Assembly: GCA_963921935.1 (NCBI GenBank)
Contig: OY998177.1
Location: 25,241,926 to 25,305,925 of the forward strand
Origin: Galeruca laticollis
Lineage: Eukaryota > Arthropoda > Insecta > Coleoptera > Chrysomelidae
Direction of reading: 5' to 3'
DNA length: 64,000 nt
Of this stretch, positions 46,788 through 56,500 are shown piece after piece. The notes beneath the pieces were generated by a model that saw only the letters and a program-made list of their open reading frames with translations, ran no database searches and was not told the origin of the DNA. The position numbers and the translations under genes were made by a program. Each line of letters starts with the position of its first letter. Position 1 is the first letter of the stretch.

Positions 46788-47109
46788 TGATGAAGTGTCC
46801 GAAAAATAATAATACGGCCCTGTCACCTGATAAAACAGGTGTATGGGCCTGCGATAGTAATTATCCAGCTAATGAGACCGGTTTCTTATCAATAACAATA
46901 TAAAATGTATGAAACTGAAATTGTTTAATACACAGATATCGTACACTTTGTTGTCAATAATTTAATTTTGAAGATACCAGCAAATGCACTTACTGTTGTA
47001 AAAGTATCCCTGCACAAAATTCACAATTATTACTTTGTTAACACTTAGCAACTTTGGAAATAATCAGAGCCCACATTGAACACAGATTCTCTGTATTCGG
47101 TCAGGGCCG

Positions 47110-47128
47110 AACTCCCAATGACATCATT
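47110..47128 (+). repeat. Target-site duplication of LINE-2, right copy
   Basis: AACTCCCAATGACATCATT, the partner of 41733-41751, at the 5' end of the element. Confidence 0.85.
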
Positions 47129-48403
47129 ATTGGCAAATCAGTAACTGCATAGAGCTGGCGCAATCTGGTCATTGCCGTCCACCGTCCTAAGAAGGGACAC
47201 GAGCCTGCTTGAACATTATTCGAATGGTTTTTTGAAAATATATCGTTTAGTGGGTACATAAACTTAAGGTTGTTATAGGTGAAGATACCTATATTATACA
47301 ACAAGAATAATACAGAATACTATCTTACCTCTTGGAAGTCTTTTTCACGTTCAGTTGTAAATGTAAGAGACTCTAATCTCACAACAACTACCACAATCCA
47401 AGTGAACCCCACGATGTGTTTTGGTGAAATAATAATTAAGAAATGATATAAATGAAAAAGTCAAAATCTATTTCGTTATTCGCATCAAACACAGCCGTAT
47501 TCTTTGTTATGCCGCAAGTAGGTACAGATCTGAAGTCGCTGAGGAAGATTTGATTTTTTTTTGAAGTGTTTGTTTCGCTTTCGAAAAATTGATCAACCCA
47601 TACAAGATAGTGCTTAATAAAAGCAGGTACTACAAAAACGATTTCAGTGTAGTTCTGCAGTTCATAGAAGCAACAAAAAATAATTCAATATTTCTCAATT
47701 CGGGTTACAAGTTGGCGGTACTCTTTAAACAACCCGTTAATCAGCGAACCTAACATAAATTATAGATGAAAGAAGAGACATAGAATCGTTGCTTTCGCAT
47801 TTCTACTCTACCGAATTGTTTTTCATAAAAGGAGCGTTACCAATTAAAAAAAAAACAGTAAATTGGTACATTTAGATGAAAAATAAATTATTATTAATAT
47901 TTAGTATACCCCTTACGCTAATGGGTGTTTGGCCCCTTAATTCGCGAGGCCCGGTGCGGTTGCACATTTCACACCTGCTTAGCGTCGGGCCTGGAATAAT
48001 TAAGGATGTCTTCGTCTTTCGGATATAAGAGATGATGTTAACTGTGGTGTCACTAACCATTCTAATTCATCTTTCTTCAATACACTATTGTGAACGGTGT
48101 TTAGTCTGGAAAATGCGAATGCCTCTTCTAGATTGTTCAGGAGTGAAATGATAATTTTGAGGGGTAGGTTTAATTCGTCTAGTACATTTCGGGCTTAAAA
48201 TAATAATTGATACAATATTTCTAGTTAATTATTTAAAGTAAAATGAGTATGTAATTTGACCAAATAACACACAGGACATATCAGCCAATAAGTTTCCTAG
48301 AAATTTCTTTTTGTTACTTTAATTTTTAATGTATTGATTGATATGTTTTTAAAATTTCCAAAACAGTTAAAAATAACTTCTTCTTCTAATTAATTTGAAA
48401 CAT
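47129..48403. other. Non-coding; short GC-rich hairpin
   Basis: No gene recognised. AGGCCCG (47947-47953) pairs with CGGGCCT (47986-47992) in a small GC-rich island. It is not a tRNA: the spacing is too short and A and B boxes are absent. Confidence 0.45.
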
Positions 48404-48476
48404 ACTAAAAGAAGTGTTTTTAAATGAAACTCACGGTCTCTAGTTAATTCCACAATATAATAAAAGCTTTTGAAAA

Positions 48477-48532
48477 TTCTAAAAAATTGACAATTGTTTC
48501 GATAAATCAATATCATCGTCAGAATGACAGAA
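48477..48532 (-). ncRNA. Hammerhead ribozyme candidate, PLE-B copy 3 left arm (intact core)
   Basis: On the minus strand: TTCT-GTC-ATT, CTGACGA, a T, GATA-TTGATT-TATC, GAAA, CAATTG, TC, AAT-TTTTT-AGAA. It meets the type I hammerhead rules: CUGANGA core, stem II closed by a 6-nt loop, GAAA, stem III ACAA/TTGT, then the cleavage-site C, with stem I split by an internal loop. The single T between core and stem II is also found in PLE-A. Cleavage is predicted after C of GTC. Confidence 0.65.
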
Positions 48533-49121
48533 GTTACATCTCATTTTATGCCTACCTGATGTTTAGTAGTTATTTTTGGCTAGACCAAGAAGTAACCTAA
48601 CTTGTGATTGGCTTAATATATGTTTATAGAAAAAAGTAGAAGATGTGATATTACAAATATCGAAGCTTAGATATTATTAGCCCTATGGTGATATCCTGGA
48701 TATAATTTTTCCAATTAAGATCAGTATAACTGTGCAATGATATAGAAAACCAAGAACTGGATTTCCTTGAAGAACTGGAAAATAGAAGACATTTAAGAAA
48801 TCCACAATATGAAGTTGTCAATGAACAGTTAAATCTAGGGAGTTCTCCACTAATAAACTGTCTTCTTAAGTGATAATTGTAAAGATCAGCAGATATAGTT
48901 TTCCTGGTTTTCTATATCATTGCACAGTTATACTGATCTTAATTGGAAAAATGATATCCAGAATATCACCATAGGGCTAATAATATCTAAGCTTCAATAT
49001 TTGTAATATCACATCTTCTTTTTTCTATAAACATATATTAAGCCAATCACAAGTTAGGTTACTTCTTGGTCTAGCCAAAAATAACTACTAAACATCAGGT
49101 AGGCATAAAATGAAATGTAAC

Positions 49122-49177
49122 TTCTGTCATTCTGACGATGATATTGATTTATCGAAACAATTGTCAATTTTTTAAAA
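49122..49177 (+). ncRNA. Hammerhead ribozyme candidate, PLE-B copy 3 right arm (intact core)
   Basis: Mirror copy of the left-arm motif. Core, stem II and stem III are identical. One base of distal stem I differs (AGAA to AAAA). Confidence 0.65.
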
Positions 49178-50157
49178 TTTTCAATAACTTTTATTATATT
49201 GTGGAATTAACTAGAGACCGTGAGTTTCATTTGAAAACACTAATATGAGCATATTCCACGAAGTAAGGGTCGAGTCAGTTAATTTCATACTAGAAGAATT
49301 TCACAATTATAAAAAAATTTGTGTAAGAAAGCAAAATAATATTTGTATTAATTATTCCTCACTTGACAGGTTCTACCAGCATTTAGGTATACGTTCTTAC
49401 CATCATAATTAATAAATATAAGTGACAATTTCAGTTTTCTCAAACGATCCCACTCTGTATTTTTTAAAACAATAATCAAAAAACAGATTTTATGCGTTCA
49501 CATGTGTAAAAAGTACAAAATAAACTGTAAGCGCCATCTGTTGGACGAGTATAAAATCAATAAAAGGAGCAAGAAGTTGGAACAAATAACATAAGAGGGC
49601 GGTATAATGCAACTGAACGCATTGTTGATTTAAAGGCTACTATATACATGGTATTCAATTCATTTTTATTGAGAATGAAAGGTAAAACTTTCCGAATACG
49701 CATTTCTTTAAGATTACATCATACCTCTTTATAATTAACAGAATAATAGTGATAATTACAATGGTTTCTTTCCAAAATTAACTATCTCCGAAAATCCAAT
49801 TTTTTCATAAACAACAAAAGTTTCTGATTGAATCATTAATATGAAATATGATCCTGCAAAACGGACAGAAACAACTTCTCAACGAATGTTTACTGATGTC
49901 TAAATTATTTTGTTGGTCTGTTATTGACAAACAAGTTAAATGACCATATATTGTGATTTACATTTCGCAAAACTTATTATTTCCAGGATGTAGTGCGTTT
50001 TTGTAAAATAGTATATCTAGTACCGAGTGCATTATTCACGAGTTCTATTGTGATTAAACACGTTTTTAACATGAGATACTTACTATAATTTTTCTACGCC
50101 TGCAGGAATAAATAATAGATCTTAATTATAATTATGTCTTAATTATATTCATAACGT

Positions 50158-50240
50158 CTTCTTCTTCGTTCTTTATTTAAGGCGTCAGCTGCCAATGTTA
50201 TTCAGCCTTATTTATAACATTGCGGACGATGGCTGACAGC
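50158..50240 (-). pseudogene. Possible RTE-like LINE 3' end
   Basis: A CTTCTTCTTC tract followed by TTAAGGCGTC and a short non-AT stretch resembles the 3' simple-repeat terminus seen at 11731. Too short to be sure. Confidence 0.25.
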
Positions 50241-50679
50241 AGACTGACAAATCAAATGACACATAATTAACAACAAAATAATCACGGAAATTTAAAATAA
50301 AAAATACGTCTAAAATACAAAAGATAAACGAGATGTGACTTTTCGTGTTTACTCATTTTAAATACTAGGTTTAACGAGTCGTTTTGTGCATGTCAAACCG
50401 GTGTAAAAAATAATATTAAATACAATGGGAATATACTTAGTATTTTTATTGCTGCAAACTATGAAAATAATGATAAAGTATAATAATGTTTTTAGTATCT
50501 TAATAATTCGTATCTTGCAAATATTCCTCCACATCTTCAGTGTTTTTATTTGTTGCGGTAATAATATCTGTGTAAAATACTCGAACTTATTCTGACTGTA
50601 TGACATATTTTAATATTGATTCAATATTTTTCCGATTTGATTCTTTTAAATGGTTTTCTTTAGGCTGTGTTGCAGGATT

Positions 50680-51060
50680 CATGTTGTGGATATTCTATAA
50701 ATATCCGTGGAATATTCATTTTGACATGTTGGAATATTCTCTGAAAATGCCAAAAATATCTTTATGCTTTTTGGAATATTCCTAGAAAGTGAAAATGGAA
50801 TATCCTAAATATTCAGAGAATATTCCCAAATGAATATTCTTTTTCGTATTTTAAATAATCTAGGATTATTCTCAGAATATCAGAAAAGCATTATCTAAGA
50901 ATGTTCTTCAATGAATATTTCCAGAACATTCAATATATACTATGCATATTCGTCGTAGATTCATTTGGAATTTTGTAGAATTATTCCAAATTGTATATCT
51001 ATTCAGGGAATATTCTTTGTATATTCAGAATATTGCAGGAATATCGTCAGAATGTTCAGA
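50680..51060. repeat. Cluster of GAATATTC palindromes
   Basis: At least a dozen exact or one-off GAATATTC / GGAATATTCC sites in 380 bp, irregularly spaced. No coding capacity. A second, weaker cluster is at 5740-5940. Confidence 0.6.
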
Positions 51061-51074
51061 ACCATACATTTAAT

Positions 51075-51090
51075 GGGAGGGGGGGGGGGG
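51075..51090 (+). repeat. G-tract (GGGA then G12)
   Basis: An isolated run of 12 G after GGGA in strongly AT-rich surroundings. A mononucleotide microsatellite with possible quadruplex potential. Confidence 0.8.
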
Positions 51091-51557
51091 TTAGTACATA
51101 GGATACATGTAAATGCACTTTTTTCAAATTTCTGTAAATCAATAAATTTTCATATCCTAATGGGATTCTCTACTGGACCATTCACTGGAGGGTGGCTTCT
51201 AAAGTGAGTAAAGCAACACAGGCACAAATTCGATTCAGAACATGAGGCCAATAACATTAGTGCTTAATTCTGGTTACACCTAAGAAAAAAATATATATTT
51301 TAACTACCTAAGTATATTAAAATAAAATTCAATATTAAATTGTCCAAATTTTTATTAGACAAACATAAACTTTATAACTCCCTATAAACTGTGAGATAAA
51401 TCATCTACCTTTTGCTTCTAACTGTTAGTTCCGCCCACTAATTTGACAGATGTACATTTTTGCTATTAGAGTTTAAATTATCTTCGAAATACGTTCATGA
51501 CGTCAAATTTCATATACAGCCAACTTGAGTGGAAATTTTGTTGAACGCTAGTTATAA

Positions 51558-51754
51558 GGCCTACGCACTGCTATCCTTTATTATTCGTTTTACCCAATTG
51601 GGTGAAACTGTCTGGATAGTATACATAACTGATGTGTAACTGAAAAATGTCGTTTCTGTTGACATATTTTTCAATCAGTCAGATATATCAATTTTATCCG
51701 ACAGTTTTAACTGTTCGGGTAAGGTGGTGTTAAAAGCTGGCAGTGCGTGGAGCC
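51558..51754. mobile_element. MITE copy 1, about 197 bp, TATAA duplication
   Basis: Termini GGCCTACGCACTGC and GCAGTGCGTGGAGCC are inverted repeats (one-base gap). TATAA occurs on both sides (51553-51557 and 51755-51759). The interior holds ACCCAATTGGGT and GGGTAAGG-TGGTGTTAAAAG. Non-coding. Confidence 0.6.
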
Positions 51755-51967
51755 TATAAGCTTGCGTTTTATGTTTTGAAGCCGAAACGACAGCGCTTCA
51801 CAAAATATATAAAGCAGAAATCTACTTGTTGAACATCATTTTCGTAAAATAAAATATTTATAGATACTTACATTCTTTTGTGAGGAATGAAAAAATAAAG
51901 AAAAAACAAAATTCACCAAATACTTGTTTCTATCAAGAAATATAGGGTTAATCTTTTAAAATTTATA

Positions 51968-52146
51968 GGGGCCACAAACTGCGAGCTTTCAGCATTCGTT
52001 TCACCCAAATGGATAAAACTGTCCGATTAAGGCTACATAACCGAGGTATAACTGAAATGCATCCTTATTGTTGACGTTTTTCAATCAGATATATCAATTT
52101 TACCAGTTCGGGTAAGGCGGTGTTAAAAGCTGGCAGCGTGTGGATT
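51968..52146. mobile_element. MITE copy 2, diverged
   Basis: Same order of blocks as copy 1 in the same orientation (CACCCAAATGG, AAACTGTC, TTTTTCAATCAGATATATCA, GGTGTTAAAAGCTGGCAG). Termini are degraded and no target duplication is visible. Confidence 0.55.
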
Positions 52147-52660
52147 CATAAACTTATTGTATATCGTCACAGTCACTAGAATGTATTGCGACGGCCTGAG
52201 ATAAACGTGCCGGTGGCTGTTATGGTGTGGTATCTGCAATTATAAAAGTAATTGTAGTAATCATTTGTAGAAATTTCACAAATATAAGTATAAAAAATAT
52301 CATATTTGCTTAAATTTGTCACTATGCAGAATACATTACATTGACACTGGTATTTTGTACTGTCGCCTAAATACAAAGCATATGGTGATTAATTATTGTT
52401 GTTCTTCTCATGTAAGTTTTTACCAACCTCAAGTTCTTAAGATAATCTAATTGTTCAAATGAATGCTTATTTAGTTTTATCAACAGGTATAAATGTTTTA
52501 ATTTTTTTGTTTCCATTACTTTAACACCAGGATATTCCCTTACACGAATTCCAAGAAGGTATTAATCTTGTCCGGAAGTATAAATAATTATGCGGCCAGA
52601 TGACAAAAAATAAATATCAATAACAGCTGATTATAATGTCTACTTAAATTTAATATTTAC
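52147..52660. other. Non-coding DNA
   Basis: Nothing recognised. The frame at 52176-52376 has no domain. Confidence 0.45.
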
Positions 52661-52866
52661 CAGACTGAGTAACTATTTTTGTTGGTGGAGCATTCAATAA
52701 AATGTGACCTTTGCGTTTCAATCATGGAAATAGGGTAGGCACAGCTAGTTGAAACAAATGCTTGTGATATCCTCCTTTGGAAATGAAGTTCACACAACCT
52801 ATAATTCTTTTGTAAAGCATCTGTAGCATTTCCAAACAAATCTGCACAGTTACAATCTTCCAACCA
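52661..52866 (-). pseudogene. THAP-domain exon 2 (C-terminal half of the zinc finger)
   Basis: Minus strand: WLEDCNCADLFGNATDALQK then NYRLCELHFQRRI. This is the second half of a THAP zinc finger, including the W after the FPKDP segment and the CxxH of the C2CH signature. It ends at a GTAAAT donor-like site (52660). The expected acceptor before TGG reads CA rather than AG. The matching first exon lies at 59431-59519 on the same strand. THAP proteins bind DNA and many derive from transposases. Decayed copy. Confidence 0.6.
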
Positions 52867-53186
52867 TGCACAGAGAAAACACGTCCAAATAAAAAAAGTT
52901 TCTAGAAAAAAATCGCTTGCTGCAAATAAATTTTTATTAGTGGTAGAAACATTATTCATCAGTAGTTGAAAAAATCAGATAGCTAGTTTTGTCCGTTAAA
53001 GCGATCGACAAACCTTAGTCACCAGGTAATTTGTACTTAATAAAAAAAGTTTCTACAATTGAATCATTTACCATTAACTATCTATCCTTTATCGTAAGTG
53101 AGCTCTATATTAATCTTTAGTTATCTAAGTATTTGGAATCACGTCATCGACACATTCCGATAACACTCGGGTTGATCGGCTGACTG
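52867..53186. other. Non-coding DNA before the Harbinger element
   Basis: Presumed intron of the THAP gene remnant. A short AAAAAAAGTTTCTA motif occurs twice. Nothing else seen. Confidence 0.4.
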
Positions 53187-53204
53187 TTATGCCGCGTTTA
53201 CACC

Positions 53205-53330
53205 AAATGCTGTCAGCAAATGTTGGCCAGCTTTTGTTGGCAGCATTGCTATCAACAAATGCTGGCAGCAAATGCTGGCAGCAAATGTTGGCGAATTCCC
53301 TAGACTGATCAACATGTGTTGACAACATTT
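53205..53330. repeat. Left subterminal repeats of the Harbinger element
   Basis: Repeated variants of TGCTGGCAGCAAATG and AAATGTTGG just inside the terminal repeat, several in tandem near 53262-53291. The same motif recurs at 56320-56500 in the other end. Likely binding sites for the transposase or its Myb/SANT-like partner. Confidence 0.65.
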
Positions 53331-53369
53331 TAGCGCTTTGGTGCGTTTAGTTGCATTCGGCATTCCGAG

Positions 53370-55561
53370 ATGTCAACACTCGAGCAACTTGCGGCGGTAG
53401 CAGCAGCGTGCGTCATCATAGGTGAAAAGAAAAGACCAAAGAGATATTGGGTAAGGCCTTCCCTTAGGGCCAGATCTGTGTATAGTGGAAGTGACTTACT
53501 TTCAGATTTAAATCAGGACGATATTAATCCATTGTCAAGAGAGTTGAGGTGTGACGGCAGCGTTAAAAACTTCTTGAGGATGACAAGTAACGACTTTGAA
53601 AACCTTCTCACAGCTATTGGACCTAAAATTGCGAGACAAGACACCAATTACAGGCTAGCAATACCTGCACGAGAAAGACTTGCAGTGACCTTGAGATACT
53701 TGGCCAGTGGAGACTCTTACTCTAGTCTCAGTTACCTGTTTAAAGTGTCAAAATCTACAATTTCTGGAATAATACCTGAAGTTTGTGCAGCTTTGATTGA
53801 TGAGTTGAAGGATAATATAAAGGTAAGTGAATACTTGTATATAACCAAGTATCCCATGATTGCCTCCCTCCATATCCAAAAATCAAATACATATGTGATT
53901 GGTTATATTATGCTGTTAGTAGGCTAATAATAGTTGTTTGGGAAATTGGTTGGTTTAAAAAAACTTAGTGAATATTTCACTCAAAGTTTAATGACATACA
54001 TAAATAATACATATCAAATCAAAATAGCTTTATTTCCATAGAAATTTAGTTACTATTTGATGATAAACCGATAGATTGAATAATTTTATCACAATAAGCA
54101 TCATTGTACTCGTCATGTTGAGGAGCCCACTGAGCAGAAATGGGACTTGCAGCGTTGATGGATGAATGGATTTCATTAGATGTTGATGGATCGTATGACT
54201 GAATGTAGGAAGATGCACTGGTTGATCTTGATGGCTCTGGACCCATCGGTAACTGATTAAGTTCCATTTCGAACAAAATAGTATTAATCCTGTGTTTTGC
54301 AAGTGCTTGGTCCCGAGAGTTTATAATTTTTCGTAATTGACACGCAACGTTTTTTCCAAAGATATCAAACTCGTCTTCAATTCCTGGCTGATTTAACTGG
54401 CTAGACACTTTTTTCATTACTTGATAAGCTTCATCCACCATTGAAGCTTTCCTCTTCTTCGTCAATTTTCGAGGAGGATCCGTTCCTGTTTTAGGTGTGT
54501 TGTCGGCAGTTGTGATTGATGTGTCATTGCCCTCCTCTGCAATGTCCTCCTAAAAATAAAACCACATTACATTACAGTTGACATTACCTTGAGTTGACAG
54601 AGTAGGTAAAAATCACTAGTTTTAAATCTTTTGCTGAAATAAACGTTTATTTTTTATAAGATTATGGTATATTGGCACTTATATCTTGACTGTATGGATC
54701 ACTGACCCCTTTAAAATACATTTCATTTTGCAGTTGCCGAATACTAAAGAAGAATGGCTACATCATGCCAAAGAGTACAACTCGCAATGGAATTTTCCGC
54801 ATTGCATTGGAAGCATGGATGGGAAACATGTGATGCTACAGGCACCCATCAACACATCAAGTGAATATTTCAATTACAAAGGTTATTTCAGCATTGTCCT
54901 CCTGGCTGTTGTTGATGCAAATTATTGCTTTACTTACGTCTCTGTTGGTTGCCAAGGACGGTTATCTGATGGAGGAGTGTTTGACAATAGTACCTTAAAA
55001 CAACACCTTCAAAATAAGACTTTGAATCTTCCCGACCCAAGTTTCCTTCCAGGAAGGGAGTACTTACCGGTACCCTACTTTTTCCTGGCTGACGATGCCT
55101 TTCCTTTAAAAATTAACATCATGAAGGCGTTTCCTGGATTGCATGATAAGGCAAGTGTAAAACGTGTCTTCAACTATCGCCACTGCAGGGGCCGTAGAGT
55201 AGTGGAAAATGTATTCGGAATAATGAGTGTGGTTTTCCGTGTGTTGAGGAAACCAATGTTATTGGAACCAGAGCGGGCAGACACAGTTGTTTTAGCCTGC
55301 TGTCACCTGCATAACTTTTTGCGAAGAAGTATGTCATCAGCTTCAACGTATACACCTCCCGGAGCTTTTGATGTCGAGGACCTAGCTACAGGATCATTAG
55401 TGCCAGGACAATGGAGAGTTGATGGAATGCCTAGAGAAACTCTACTTCGTTTAAAGAAGATTCCAAAAAAACCTTCCCAGCTGGCCAAACAAATACGTGA
55501 TGAAATCAGTGTTTACTTTCAAAGTGAAGAGGGTTCAGTGACATGGCAAAACAACTACTAG
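53370..55561 (+). CDS. Harbinger transposase (HARBI1-like nuclease), two exons
   Basis: Exons 53370-53822 and 54734-55561, joined across a 911 bp intron with donor AAG|GTAAGTG and acceptor TTTTGCAG, phase 0, giving 426 codons plus stop in the joined frame (about 425-426 residues). The N-terminal part has a helix-turn-helix (ARERLAVTLRYLASGDSYSS, LFKVSKSTISGII). Catalytic triad: Asp180 in CIGSMDGKHVML, Asp271 in YFFLADDAFPL, Glu309 in RGRRVVENVFGI. Other family blocks: NYKGYFSIVLLAVVDANY, SDGGVFDNS and ACCHLHNFLR. All three acidic residues are present. It would cut and paste the element at TTA targets. The start at 53370 is the first ATG after the terminal repeat and gives an open exon. The opposite-strand companion has one exon inside this gene's intron. 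Confidence 0.9.
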
Positions 55562-56168
55562 GCCTAAGATACAAATGTACATAAGGACGTTTGCACATAT
55601 TATAACGTATAGTTGAATTAACAACAATAACAAAGTAACAATTGAAGTAGTGTTAATTACATTATATATTTTGTAACAAATTTTAGACCGTTGTGTTTAT
55701 GTTTAACTTTTTCAACCTATAAAAGTGACATTAAAATATGTGACAATTTGATAAAATAATCTTAAGTTGTTAACTACTTGCCTGCACTGTTTCATCGGCA
55801 GCCTCTTTGTCGTCAGTGGCAATCCCAGCTTCTTTAATCTTCCGTGCAGTAGTTTTATCCTTTAAAAACAGCATCGCTTTAAAATAACACCACTTGCTTT
55901 TATACTCGTCTGCCCCCGAACCACTCTTCTTCTTCTTAAGTTCTCTTTGAAACTGTGCCAACAATGTTTTCACTTTTGCCTGTACTTCCGAATTACTGGC
56001 TTTTATCTCCCGCGAAATGTCATTCCATGCATAGTTCTTTAGGTTTTTATTTTTATAATCAGGGTCCATCGGATTCCAAAGAACTGGTTGCTCTCGATAT
56101 ATGTCAATCAATTGCATGACTGTTTCACGCGACCAATCAATTTCACTCTCAATGCTGTCGCTGTTCAT
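54046..56168 (-). CDS. Harbinger companion: MADF (Myb/SANT-like) DNA-binding protein, two exons
   Basis: Exons 56168-55782 and 54549-54046 on the minus strand, phase 0, about 296 residues. The donor is GC type (CAG|GCAAGT) and the acceptor is TTTATTTTTAG. Exon 1, from MNSDSIESEIDWSRE, holds a MADF domain (about residues 12-105: VMQLIDIYREQPVLWNPMDP, YAWNDISREIK, VKTLLAQFQRELKKKK and SKWCYFKAM). Exon 2 is acidic then basic (PPRKLTKKRKAS, a likely nuclear-localisation stretch), with a helical segment (DIFGKNVACQLRKI) and a Ser/Thr/Gln-rich tail. An AATAAA on the minus strand follows the stop at 54034-54029. Such proteins bind subterminal repeats and carry the transposase into the nucleus. If intron removal fails, the frame adds only AS and S before a stop. 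Confidence 0.85.
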
Positions 56169-56319
56169 ATTGAGTTGAGAAACACGGACACCAAACAACA
56201 CAGACGTACTACCATCAACAGTCGCAACTAGAGTACTGACGCTGTCGGAACGACATGGCGGCCAACCACGTGCGCTAAGGTAAGTGTTGCCAACATTGTT
56301 TACGGTCGCTTTTAGTCCC

Positions 56320-56500
56320 GTCAACATTGCTGCCAGCATATGTTGGACAACATTCTTTGATCTTTACCGACTACTGGTGGGTAAATGCTGCCAACACTTT
56401 TCGGTGCTGACAGCATTGTTGGCAGCAAATGTTGACGGAATTAAAAGTACGATTTTTGTAAATGTTGTCAGCTTTTGCTGGCAGCAATGTTGTCAGCTCC
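56320..56500. repeat. Right subterminal repeats of the Harbinger element
   Basis: Motifs GCTGCCAGCATATGTTGG, GCTGACAGCATTGTTGGCAG and GCTGGCAGCAATG in both orientations, counterparts of those at the left end. Confidence 0.65.

Larger units (their letters stand above)
41752..47109 (-). mobile_element. LINE-2: full-length I/jockey-type LINE with TSD
   Basis: Minus-strand element of 5358 bp. It has a 5' untranslated region (47109-46788), ORF1 (46787-45539), ORF2 (about 45520-41826), and a 3' end with GCTAATAACC, GGTGGATGCGA and a poly(A) of about 12 or more (T run from 41752). The 19 bp duplication on both sides proves its exact ends and target-primed insertion. It is a relative of LINE-1 with the same gene order, but more decayed. 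Confidence 0.9.
48414..49288. mobile_element. PLE-B copy 3: fold-back Penelope-derived element with 10 bp TSD
   Basis: Inverted arms of about 340 bp (48414-48754 and 48905-49241) flank 150 bp that encode the end of the Penelope protein on the plus strand (ELDFLEELENRRHLR ... INCLLK, stop at about 48871). A 47 bp tail extends past the right arm to 49288. Flanked by ACTAAAAGAA (48404-48413) and ACTAGAAGAA (49289-49298), nine of ten identical. The same layout as copy 2 but with longer arms and a piece of coding sequence, linking the fold-back family to PLE-B copy 1 at 25478. Confidence 0.85.
49299..51550. other. AT-rich non-coding DNA
   Basis: No gene seen apart from the short features listed inside it (50158, 50680 and 51075). 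Confidence 0.5.

Noticed and set aside
47947..47992. GC-rich 7 bp stem suggesting a tRNA acceptor
   Set aside because: Only 46 nt long, no D, anticodon or T arm, no A or B box.
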